Positions 6,121 through 12,120 of a DNA stretch of 29,867 bases are shown in pieces. Source of the stretch: a virus; the IMG/VR virus record IMGVR_UViG_3300033148_009064, positions 1-29,867 of that record; one strand, 5' to 3'. Below the pieces are notes generated by a model. The model worked only from the letters and a program-made list of their open reading frames with translations. It was not told where the DNA came from and did not search any database. Made by a program: the position numbers and the translations under genes. Positions within the stretch are counted from its first letter, which is position 1. Each line of letters starts with the position of its first letter.

Positions 6121-6172
6121 CAACCAAAGTGGTGGGTTGAGGTATGACACCATCACTGACTGCTTTGGTTAT
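6117..6172. repeat. attC-like structured intergenic element 6
   Basis: Outer arms ATAAC...CCAAAG and CTTTGGTTAT pair over 10 bp with a small bulge. Inner arms TGGTG (6130-6134) and CACCA (6148-6152) pair. It lacks the GAGGAACGAGG core (GAGGTATGAC instead) and is the most diverged copy. It begins on the stop codon of the upstream gene and ends just before the RBS of the YopX-like gene. Confidence 0.5.
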
Positions 6173-6188
6173 AACAAAAGGTAGAAAT

Positions 6189-6566
6189 ATGAAATACAGA
6201 ATTTATTCAACAATTGATAAAAATTACGTTGACAATACTAGAAATCTCGTACTTGATGCGAGTGGTAAGATACGAGCACTTGGTGGTATTACAATGAACC
6301 CAGAGCGCGGAATGATTGCAGAAATGTGTTTAGGGATAAAGGATTGCGGGGAAGCCGATGTGTTTCAAGGTGATGTTTTTCATATTGAAGATGAATTTTA
6401 CGGAAGAATTGTTTTTAAACAAGGCAATTTCTATGTGGAAGAGTTTGATTTCCAAACACCTGATCTTGTAGTTGAAACAGAAAGTGTAGATAATTATACG
6501 TGGGATCAAGTTGCAATACTCGGAAATATACATTGTAATTCCCGCGACTTTTCGCAACACTTTTAA
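6189..6566 (+). CDS. YopX-like phage protein
   Basis: A 125-aa protein with the hallmarks of the phage YopX family: MKYRIYSTIDKNYV at the N-terminus, the central VFQGDVFHIEDEFYGRIVFKQGNFYVEEF (about residues 58-86) and the terminal VAILGNIHCNSRDF, matching the usual iGNIyenpel ending. The ATG at 6189 has AAAGGTAG upstream; the frame from 6144 would start inside element 6. Members occur widely in phages and prophages, with unknown biochemical role. Assignment is by motif reading only. Confidence 0.8.
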   Translation: MKYRIYSTIDKNYVDNTRNLVLDASGKIRALGGITMNPERGMIAEMCLGIKDCGEADVFQGDVFHIEDEFYGRIVFKQGNFYVEEFDFQTPDLVVETESVDNYTWDQVAILGNIHCNSRDFSQHF

Positions 6567-6579
6567 TTAGGAGCACGAT

Positions 6580-6801
6580 ATGAGCAGACAGAGAAAAGCG
6601 AAAAAGAAGTGTTCGAAATGTGATAAAATGCTTCTTATCACTAAAAACTTTAACAAGCTGAAAAGTTCAAGTGATGGATATGCGTATCAATGCAAAACGT
6701 GCGCGAGATCCTATGATAACAGTGATGTTAAAAAGCCTGTTCTTCACACAAATGTAAATTGGGATCTCGTTATGGCTGCAAAGATCCCGTCACGTACATA
6801 A
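6580..6801 (+). CDS. small zinc-finger protein
   Basis: A 73-aa basic protein with KKCSKCDKMLLITKNFNKLKSSSDGYAYQCKTCARSY. The CxxC ... F-x ... SDGY-x3-CKxC pattern is a common small bacterial and phage zinc finger, often found next to or fused with HNH nucleases; no HNH part is present here. GGAGC lies 8 bases before the ATG. It follows the YopX-like gene by 13 bases. Nucleic-acid binding is likely from the family context but unproved. Confidence 0.7.
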   Translation: MSRQRKAKKKCSKCDKMLLITKNFNKLKSSSDGYAYQCKTCARSYDNSDVKKPVLHTNVNWDLVMAAKIPSRT

Positions 6802-6826
6802 ACTGTAGTTTTCACAAAGGGGGAAA

Positions 6827-7036
6827 ATGAGTAATTTGATCTTTATACTATCAAAACCGGTTAAAGGCAAAGATATTAAAAAAGATGATGTCATTGTTCG
6901 TATTGACAAAGAAGATCTGATTGTCATTAGTAAAAAAGACGAAAGTGCAGTTGTGAAACACGAAGATGGAACACACAGCGCAATTGTGTTTCAGGATTGT
7001 GAAACTCTTATGGTTTCAAATAGAAATGTTAATTGA
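6827..7036 (+). CDS. small hypothetical protein
   Basis: A 69-aa protein with alternating beta-like segments (VIVRIDKEDLIVISKKDESAVVKHEDGTHSAIVF) and little helix, suggesting a small beta-barrel. It has an AAAGGGGGA RBS. Unlike its neighbours it has only one Cys. It ends 7 bases before a truncated copy of the element 3 3' end. No family is recognised. Confidence 0.6.
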   Translation: MSNLIFILSKPVKGKDIKKDDVIVRIDKEDLIVISKKDESAVVKHEDGTHSAIVFQDCETLMVSNRNVN

Positions 7037-7043
7037 TCACACT

Positions 7044-7068
7044 CGGTTATAACCTTTTCAGAAAGAAC
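7044..7068 (+). repeat. 25-bp exact copy of the element 3 end and leader
   Basis: These 25 bases, starting CGGTTATAACC and ending GAAAGAAC, are identical to 968-992. At both places they are followed four bases later by the ATG of a Cys-rich gene (997 and 7073). Here the 5' half of the structured element is missing, as if a cassette joined at the GTT of the right arm to unrelated sequence. Confidence 0.75.
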
Positions 7069-7072
7069 TATA

Positions 7073-7474
7073 ATGGGAAGTGAAAACTACGAAGAAGGAA
7101 AATGTAACAGGTGTTTAGGAAACTCAGTTGATCTATGCCGCTATTTAGATGATTGGGTTTCAAACGAGCCTTGTAATGCAAAAAACAATTACGCAAATTT
7201 TGAAGAGTATGACGGTAGATATCCAAAATACTGTGAACTAGATTATGACCATAGCAAAATGGAGTGGGAAAGTTGCAACAAATTTGAAACTACTGTTTAC
7301 AATGGGGAGACAAAGATTAGAAACTGTTGCCCTGTATGTGGTTCAGAATTTGAAATTGAAGATATTCAAAATGTTGAAACATTTGATTGTAAAAGTTGTG
7401 GTGACTCGATGGGAAAAGGTTTGACCACGAATGAGTTGATAACTGATATCGATGATTATGCTTGGTGTTTGTAG
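7073..7474 (+). CDS. Cys-rich zinc-ribbon protein
   Basis: A 133-aa protein with at least a dozen Cys. It begins with CNRCLGNSVDLC, followed by further Cys in an aromatic, acidic middle (PKYCELDYDHSKMEWESCNKFE) and a C-terminal CCPVCGSEFEI ... FDCKSCG zinc ribbon. The motif CNKFE is shared with the protein at 997-1578, which has the same 25-bp leader. The ATG at 7073 lies four bases past that leader; no strong SD is seen, only AGAAAGAAC. Function unknown; several bound metal ions are likely. Confidence 0.65.
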   Translation: MGSENYEEGKCNRCLGNSVDLCRYLDDWVSNEPCNAKNNYANFEEYDGRYPKYCELDYDHSKMEWESCNKFETTVYNGETKIRNCCPVCGSEFEIEDIQNVETFDCKSCGDSMGKGLTTNELITDIDDYAWCL

Positions 7475-7515
7475 AGGTATAAATACATTAAAGCCGTGAC
7501 CTACTGATCGGCTAT

Positions 7516-7556
7516 TGGGTGGAGGTCTTATTCTAATTTATACTCCACCCATTTTT
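7516..7556 (+). terminator. rho-independent terminator
   Basis: TGGGTGGAG (7516-7524) pairs over 9 bp with CTCCACCCA (7543-7551), loop 18 bases, followed by TTTTTATT. A weaker AGCCG/CGGCT hairpin lies just upstream (7492-7513). It ends the small-gene unit after the 7073 gene. Confidence 0.7.
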
Positions 7557-7587
7557 ATTCAAAGAAAATAGAAACTGGTGGTAAAAA

Positions 7588-7851
7588 ATGAAATTTAATC
7601 CAATAGCAAACGGTTGGATTGCAAATACTTCAGATGTAGAGCAAGCAGCGTTTCGTATTTGTAGTTCTCTTGCAAGTTTGCGAAAGCTTCACAATCTTCC
7701 TCTTGCACCATACGACAAAAACGTTCACTTGGAAGAGATTGATCATATTTTTATAGGTATTGTTCGAGGTGCAATGCTTCTCGGTATTGATTTCGGAATC
7801 AAAGATGATATTTACTATAATTTAATAGATCTTACAAAATTTAATGATTAG
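7588..7851 (+). CDS. small hypothetical protein
   Basis: An 87-aa protein, MKFNPIANGWIANTSD..., mostly helical (AAFRICSSLASLRKLHNL; HLEEIDHIFIGIVRGAMLLGIDFGI). It is the first gene after the terminator at 7516. ACTGGTGG lies shortly upstream of the ATG. The hydrophobic stretch near residue 55 is too short and too mixed to be a confident membrane span. No known family is recognised. Confidence 0.55.
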   Translation: MKFNPIANGWIANTSDVEQAAFRICSSLASLRKLHNLPLAPYDKNVHLEEIDHIFIGIVRGAMLLGIDFGIKDDIYYNLIDLTKFND

Positions 7852-7866
7852 AAAGAAGGTTGAATA

Positions 7867-8121
7867 ATGGAAATTGAAAAATCAGATAGTCACTATCGAG
7901 AAATAGAAGAGAATGGAACCATTGAACCGATCGTAATTATGGAACAACTAGCGGAACGGATGATCAAAAACGAAGTTCCAGCGGACGCTATCGCCAATAT
8001 TATTCTTGCTCAAAAGCACATTACACGGGGCGGGAATAAAGCGGGCGAGGATTGGCGGAAGGAGATTCAGAAAAGTATTAACTATTTGACACGAGCTGTC
8101 ACAGGAAAGTGGATCCAATGA
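7867..8121 (+). CDS. DUF3310-like protein (SaV-type 'nucleotide kinase')
   Basis: An 84-aa protein matching the short phage DUF3310 pattern: SHY at 8-10, then IEPIVIMEQLAE (19-30), the helical core ANIILAQKHITRGGNK (43-58) and EDWRKEIQKSINYLTRAV (61-78). The family consensus is roughly HY ... IEpI ... ilkyi.R...K.g..Dl.Ka..YL. It is often labelled nucleotide kinase-like, but the enzymatic activity of short members is doubtful. Its stop overlaps the next gene's ATG (ATGA), so the two are coupled. Confidence 0.7.
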   Translation: MEIEKSDSHYREIEENGTIEPIVIMEQLAERMIKNEVPADAIANIILAQKHITRGGNKAGEDWRKEIQKSINYLTRAVTGKWIQ

Positions 8122-8315
8122 GTGATGATCTGTGTAAAATAGATTTGCAGTTTGTAAGACAAGTGGTTCGTGGTGTTTCCTGGACTGAAACAAGAATGAA
8201 GTTTTATTATTCACAATGGGAATTTCATTTTAATATGTTTGTTCGTCACGATAAAGTTGATGGAAAATATATGAAAGATGAAATTTGTAATACTTGGGTT
8301 GGTGATTTTAAATAA
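8118..8315 (+). CDS. small hypothetical protein
   Basis: A 65-aa protein starting MSDDLCKIDLQFVRQVVRG, with an aromatic middle (TETRMKFYYSQWEFHFNMFVRHDKVDGKYMKDE). The ATG at 8118 overlaps the previous stop by four bases. A start at 8109 is possible but less natural. It is followed 15 bases later by the first parS palindrome. No family is recognised. Confidence 0.55.
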   Translation: MSDDLCKIDLQFVRQVVRGVSWTETRMKFYYSQWEFHFNMFVRHDKVDGKYMKDEICNTWVGDFK

Positions 8316-8330
8316 TACAATAACAAAAAT

Positions 8331-8350
8331 GATGTTTCACGTGAAACATC
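8331..8350. promoter_or_regulatory. parS-like centromere site 1
   Basis: GATGTTTCACGTGAAACATC is a perfect 20-bp palindrome containing TGTTTCACGTGAAACA, the bacterial chromosomal parS consensus bound by ParB. It lies in the short gap between two genes. Confidence 0.85.
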
Positions 8351-8371
8351 AAATAAAAGAAAGGTTGTTGA

Positions 8372-8623
8372 ATGAATTCAATACCAATAGTAGGATGGTT
8401 ACTCAGTACAATTTTTAGTGTATCAACGGCGGTTCCGTTTTGGTTGGTTTGGACTAAAGGGGGAATTGGTCAAAAGTATTTTTATTTTCTACCTGAAGTA
8501 TATCACAATGTTTCTTTTTGGAGCTGTGTTGGTATTTTCATTGTGGTTGGTATAATCAAAGAGGTTTTTACGCCAAAAATCGCCACGGTTACTCAGAAGA
8601 TGGAGAACCAAAAAGAGAAATAG
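8372..8623 (+). CDS. small two-span membrane protein
   Basis: An 83-aa protein with two hydrophobic stretches: residues ~5-27 (PIVGWLLSTIFSVSTAVPFWLVW) and ~47-65 (VSFWSCVGIFIVVGIIKEVF), followed by a charged tail ending KMENQKEK. This hairpin topology with a charged C-terminus also fits small class II holins, but the gene is far from the other lysis candidates and sits between two parS sites. AAAGGTTG lies upstream of the ATG. Membrane location is firm; the holin role is only possible. Confidence 0.6.
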   Translation: MNSIPIVGWLLSTIFSVSTAVPFWLVWTKGGIGQKYFYFLPEVYHNVSFWSCVGIFIVVGIIKEVFTPKIATVTQKMENQKEK

Positions 8624-8658
8624 GCTGAACCGCAAACAACGCGAGCTTAATAAAAAAT

Positions 8659-8676
8659 ATGTTTCACGTGAAACAT
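8659..8676. promoter_or_regulatory. parS-like centromere site 2
   Basis: ATGTTTCACGTGAAACAT is a perfect 18-bp palindrome with the full 16-bp parS consensus, 328 bp after site 1. Its first three bases look like a start codon (giving MFHVKHH), a familiar annotation artefact of parS sites. Confidence 0.85.
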
Positions 8677-8694
8677 CACTCTGAATTATATTGG

Positions 8695-8722
8695 CCTCAT
8701 AACATTAGTTGTGAGGTTTTTT
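8695..8722 (+). terminator. intrinsic terminator overlapping a ribosome binding site
   Basis: CCTCATAA (8695-8702) pairs with TTGTGAGG (8709-8716) with one U-G pair and a 6-base loop, followed immediately by six T. The 3' arm GTGAGG is also the only SD for the ATG at 8725, so the hairpin would both terminate and mask translation. Confidence 0.65.
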
Positions 8723-8724
8723 AT

Positions 8725-9072
8725 ATGAATTATCTTCTGGAAAAGATACCGGTGAACGAACAGTTTCATCGATCTGAACCGATGTCGTATTCTCAAGCGT
8801 TTGAAAAAGCGAATCCTGTTTCGTTCAATTCCCGTTCTTTGGAAACGGCTCTTGTTTCATTTGCTTGGTATGTATATCCTAATCCTGGTGATGAACTTGA
8901 ACCGCACAAAAATCGCGTTTCTGATTTCATAAAAGAGTGGGGTGATCGTGCAAAAGATGTTTCACGTGAAACAATTCTCACCTGTTTCCTTCATTTTTTC
9001 TGCAACCAAAACTCTTTTTATATCAGTGAAGTAATACGACTTTCGAAAACTTCAAAAAAACTTTCAGAATAA
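8725..9072 (+). CDS. hypothetical protein carrying an internal parS
   Basis: A 115-aa protein starting MNYLLEKIPVNEQFH. It is mostly helical, with ETALVSFAWYVYPNPGDE in the middle and KDVSRETILTCFLHFFC later; no family is recognised. DVSRET is the translation of an embedded parS palindrome (8958-8973). The ATG is 8 bases after GTGAGG, which is the 3' arm of a terminator hairpin, so expression should depend on that hairpin being open. It is the last gene before the main structural promoter. Lambda-type genomes carry terminase genes at this position, but nothing terminase-like is visible in it. Confidence 0.6.
   Translation: MNYLLEKIPVNEQFHRSEPMSYSQAFEKANPVSFNSRSLETALVSFAWYVYPNPGDELEPHKNRVSDFIKEWGDRAKDVSRETILTCFLHFFCNQNSFYISEVIRLSKTSKKLSE
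8958..8973. promoter_or_regulatory. parS-like centromere site 3 (inside a gene)
   Basis: TGTTTCACGTGAAACA matches the parS consensus at all 16 positions, 299 bp after site 2, and is read in the gene as codons for V-S-R-E-T. Confidence 0.8.
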
Positions 9073-9077
9073 ATTGT

Positions 9078-9105
9078 TTGACATTTGCGGTGTGTCTGTT
9101 ATAGT
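9078..9105 (+). promoter_or_regulatory. sigma70 promoter of the structural operon
   Basis: A perfect -35 TTGACA (9078-9083), 16-base spacer and TATAGT (-10, 9100-9105) with upstream TGT. It lies 30 bases before the start of the W-like gene and after the last parS. It is the best promoter match in the window and sits at the head of about 16 kb of tightly packed head and tail genes. Confidence 0.75.
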
Positions 9106-9134
9106 TTTGTAATGTCTTCAATGAGGAGTTTTGT

Positions 9135-9368
9135 GTGTCAGCATTTTTCGATACAGTAGCAGAATATGACGCTGAAATAGCCCTCGCTCGCACGGCTCTT
9201 CGAAGAGCTCTCACCATTGGTCAGGATCACTCAAACAGTTCCGGCGGTTCATCCCGTTCAACTGAAGAGGTCGATCCAAAATTCACAAAAGGGTATCTCA
9301 AGGAACTTATCGAAGGCAAAGCTGATCTTTGTGGTACTACTGGTATGAATCGGGGGCGTGGCTGGTGA
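9135..9368 (+). CDS. gpW-like head-tail connector protein
   Basis: A 77-aa protein with GTG start (GAGGAG 6 bases upstream). The pattern EYDAEIALARTALRRALTIG ... TKGYLKELIEGKADLCG resembles lambda gpW (about 68 aa): an N-terminal helix rich in Ala/Leu, a short strand region, then LKeLi..ke. gpW is added to the filled head to form the tail attachment site. Position directly before the portal gene is the same as in lambda. Its stop overlaps the GTG of the portal gene. Assignment rests on size, position and a weak motif match. Confidence 0.65.
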   Translation: MSAFFDTVAEYDAEIALARTALRRALTIGQDHSNSSGGSSRSTEEVDPKFTKGYLKELIEGKADLCGTTGMNRGRGW

Positions 9369-10855
9369 AAACTCTCAATAATGGTATTGTAATGATGACC
9401 GGAAACGGTGCTGGGTACGATGGTTCCAAAACGGGCCACGAACTCGACAATTGGCGCACACAGCTTTCAGATCCTAATGATTTTATTACAAATACTTATG
9501 GTGAGCTTTCTTCGCGAAATGCTACACTGTACAATACAGCGGCCTATGCCCGCGCTGCGATACGAAAACCACTCAGCTACTCAATCGGTGATGGCCTGTT
9601 TTTTCGGTCTCTCCCCGATGCGAAATTTTTGGGCATTGATCGTGAAGAGATGGTTGAGTGGTCTCAAAAATTCACATCCCTATTGCATTATGATAAATTA
9701 GAAATGAACTACTATGAGAAGCAATCGCTTCTCTGTGCTGAAGCATCGATCACCGGTGATTCGCTTCTCTATTTTATCCGTGAAGATAACGGATATGATT
9801 TTGATCTCGTTGCAACTGGTGGGCATACTATCGATTGGAAAAACACTGATCCGTCAAAAAATATCGGTCTTGGAATTCAAACGGATGAATTACAACGTCG
9901 TACTGGTTTTTACGTTCCCGGTCAAGATTCTGTTATTCCGTTTATGCTTGATGGTGGTGAAAACAGTATTGGTTTTCAGAATGCGATTCAGGTGTTTCTT
10001 CAAAAAGAGAGGACTGGTCAACTTCGTGGATACGGTGTAAATAATTCAATGATTGCTCTCTTGAAAAATATGGATTCCGTTTGGGATGCAACAATTCAGC
10101 GTATGGTTCTTGAATCTATTATGCTTGGTTTTTCAAAAGCAACAGAAACAAATGTTCCTGCTCAAGCCCGGAATATGGCTAAAAATGTTAAAGCGGTTCA
10201 GAATAAAGTTCAAGAAAGTAGTGAATCTGGTAACGCACTTCAAAAAATTGGTGAGGGTGCTCAACCTGGTGAATTCTACAATCTCAAAAATGAAGAGAGT
10301 ATTGAGTTTACAAAACTTGAAACGCCTTCAAATAATTTCGGAAACGCGAACGAGTGGGCCATACGAAACGTTGCAATGGCTCGCGGTGTTTCTCCTGAGT
10401 TTTTGAAAACAGAATATGGTGGGTCGTTTACTGCTCATAAAGGGGCGTTGAATGATACGTTCCAGACAATTAAAAATGAACGTGGTTCGTTTGTGAGAAA
10501 TACTGATTCTAAAGTGAACCTTGAACTTCTCAAGGGGTATATACTTTCCGGTGAACTCACTGCACCGCCAGCGTTTTGGGAAAATTCAAAACGTGGTGCT
10601 CGAGTTCGTAACGCATTGTTAAAAGGAAAAACACTTGGTCCTGTTCCTGGGCATATCAATCCACTTCAGGAAGCGAAAGCTGATAAGCTGAAAGTTGATG
10701 AACGGTTTATTTTGCGTTCTGATGTACAAGTAAAAGATGGTAGTTTTGATGGTGAAGCGTTCGATGCTCAATGGCTTGAAGAAGATAGTCGATGGGGTAC
10801 GTTGACATCAGAGCAACAAACTAAAGAGTTCATAAAAGCAGAGGAAAACAAATAA
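9365..10855 (+). CDS. portal protein (lambda gpB-like)
   Basis: A 496-aa protein. Start GTG 9365 is chosen because it overlaps the W stop (GTGA) and has GGGGGCG upstream; the frame itself is open further back. Features of the lambda portal family: NWRTQLSDPNDFI and RNATLYNTAAYARAAIRKPL near the N-terminus, GDSLLYFIREDNGYDFDLV in the core, then RGYGVNNSMIALLKNMDSVWDATIQRMVLESIMLGFSKAT and VAMARGVSPEFLKTEYGGSFTAHKGALNDTFQ toward the C-terminus. It forms the dodecameric ring at the capsid vertex through which DNA enters. Size is close to lambda gpB (533 aa). Followed by the protease gene with a TAATG overlap. Confidence 0.9.
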   Translation: MKTLNNGIVMMTGNGAGYDGSKTGHELDNWRTQLSDPNDFITNTYGELSSRNATLYNTAAYARAAIRKPLSYSIGDGLFFRSLPDAKFLGIDREEMVEWSQKFTSLLHYDKLEMNYYEKQSLLCAEASITGDSLLYFIREDNGYDFDLVATGGHTIDWKNTDPSKNIGLGIQTDELQRRTGFYVPGQDSVIPFMLDGGENSIGFQNAIQVFLQKERTGQLRGYGVNNSMIALLKNMDSVWDATIQRMVLESIMLGFSKATETNVPAQARNMAKNVKAVQNKVQESSESGNALQKIGEGAQPGEFYNLKNEESIEFTKLETPSNNFGNANEWAIRNVAMARGVSPEFLKTEYGGSFTAHKGALNDTFQTIKNERGSFVRNTDSKVNLELLKGYILSGELTAPPAFWENSKRGARVRNALLKGKTLGPVPGHINPLQEAKADKLKVDERFILRSDVQVKDGSFDGEAFDAQWLEEDSRWGTLTSEQQTKEFIKAEENK

Positions 10856-12120
10856 TGAGCATTTTTCATATCAATAAAAAAGCCTTTGACAGAAATTTCG
10901 CAATTGCGAAATGCGTTCATCGTATGGAAAAAGTCAGTGATAAGAATATGCAGGAAGTTGCATCGTTCGTTCGTACAAGAAATGAACAGGAGCGTCCACT
11001 CTACAGTGTTGAAAATGGGATTGCTCATATCTCTATTTCTGGAATATTGATTCCGAAAGCTGATTTTTGGCTTGATTATTGGGATATATCAAACACCTCT
11101 TTTGATGTTCTACTTGAAGCAATTGCAAAGGCTGAATCTGATTCTGAGGTTTCTGATATTCAATATGATGTTCACTCTCCTGGTGGATATGTTGAACTGA
11201 GTGATCTTGTTTGTGAAGCAATTTTCAACGGCAAAAAACCATCGGTGGCGGTGATCAGTGGAATGTGTTGTTCACTTGCGTATAAATTTGCATCACAAGC
11301 TGATAAAATTATTGCCACAACTCGCGGTGTTGATGTCGGTTCTATCGGAACAGTTGTCGATATTGTTGATTGGTCCGGATGGGAAGAGGCTCAGGGAATT
11401 CGTTCTCTCTCGATTACCAACCGAACCAGTACCGATAAGCGCCCTGATGTTTCTTCTGAAGAGGGTCTTGATGTTATCCGTGATGAGATGGATGAGAATC
11501 AGGAAGTATTTGAATTTTATTATAACCGTGGTCGTGAAGGAAAAGCGAACTATTCACTTGAAAATGTTCGCTCTCTTAATGGTCGTGTGGTTAAAGCGAA
11601 AAAAGCGCTTGCTCTTGGTTTGATTGATCAAATCGGTGGTGAGTTTACAATACAAAAGGTTGCCGGAGCCGGTTCCGGTGTTGAAAGTGGAATTTCCCAC
11701 GAAGGAGAAACAGAAATGGGCTTAAAGTCTTTTCTTGAAGGAAACCCGGAGGCGAAAGCGCAGTATGATGCAGATATTTCTGCAGCTTCAGCGGCTGGAT
11801 CTGCAACCGGAGAAAAAACCGCGAAAGCGGAACAGGATCGTGTTCTTGCTCTAGTAAGTGCAAGTGGTGCTCAGTTGAGTGCATCGGTTATGGGTGCAAT
11901 TGAAAGTGGAACGGAGCCCGGTCAGTACGCGCTCTCTGTTCTTGAATCACAACGGACATCTGCAAAAACAGCGGCTGCAACTGTGGCATCACAGGTTCCA
12001 GCTATTACACCGGCACCAACAGCACAAGAAGATGCTGAAAAAGTGTCATCAATTAATGAAACTGATGCAGAGCGTGAAAAGAAAGCTACCGCAAAGTTTA
12101 ACTCGGAAGGGGCGAAATAA
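10855..12120 (+). CDS. S49-type head maturation protease with C-terminal scaffold domain
   Basis: A 421-aa protein organised like lambda gpC. Residues ~50-265 form a ClpP/SppA-type S49 domain: DVHSPGGYV (105-113), SGMCCSLAYKFASQADKI with probable nucleophile Ser140, GSIGTVV (162-168), probable general base Lys185 in STDKRPDVS, and GRVVKAKKALALGLIDQIGG (243-262). Ser-Lys spacing of 45 fits short SppA enzymes. The Ala/Ser/Glu-rich C-terminal ~130 residues are a scaffold-like domain that also has its own internal start at 11716. The protein would cleave scaffold and capsid components inside the procapsid. Confidence 0.85.
   Translation: MSIFHINKKAFDRNFAIAKCVHRMEKVSDKNMQEVASFVRTRNEQERPLYSVENGIAHISISGILIPKADFWLDYWDISNTSFDVLLEAIAKAESDSEVSDIQYDVHSPGGYVELSDLVCEAIFNGKKPSVAVISGMCCSLAYKFASQADKIIATTRGVDVGSIGTVVDIVDWSGWEEAQGIRSLSITNRTSTDKRPDVSSEEGLDVIRDEMDENQEVFEFYYNRGREGKANYSLENVRSLNGRVVKAKKALALGLIDQIGGEFTIQKVAGAGSGVESGISHEGETEMGLKSFLEGNPEAKAQYDADISAASAAGSATGEKTAKAEQDRVLALVSASGAQLSASVMGAIESGTEPGQYALSVLESQRTSAKTAAATVASQVPAITPAPTAQEDAEKVSSINETDAEREKKATAKFNSEGAK
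11716..12120 (+). CDS. internal-start scaffold protein (Nu3-like), in frame within the protease gene
   Basis: An in-frame ATG at codon 288 of the protease gene is preceded by GAAGGAG with 8-base spacing, a strong internal RBS. It would give a 134-aa protein, MGLKSFLEGNPEAKAQYDAD..., rich in Ala, Ser and Glu and probably mostly helical, typical of capsid scaffolds. Lambda uses the same scheme: Nu3 starts inside gene C and shares its C-terminus. The RBS is directly visible; the role is inferred from the lambda analogy. Confidence 0.7.
   Translation: MGLKSFLEGNPEAKAQYDADISAASAAGSATGEKTAKAEQDRVLALVSASGAQLSASVMGAIESGTEPGQYALSVLESQRTSAKTAAATVASQVPAITPAPTAQEDAEKVSSINETDAEREKKATAKFNSEGAK

Noticed and set aside
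7478-7513. Possible seventh attC-like element after the 7073 gene
   Set aside because: There is no ATAAC/GTTAT pair or GTGGT/ACCAAC arm; only ordinary hairpins ending in a terminator are seen.
8659-9072. Longer ORF starting MFHVKHH at the second parS site
   Set aside because: The ATG is part of a palindrome and the frame passes through an intrinsic terminator; the 8725 ATG has its own SD.
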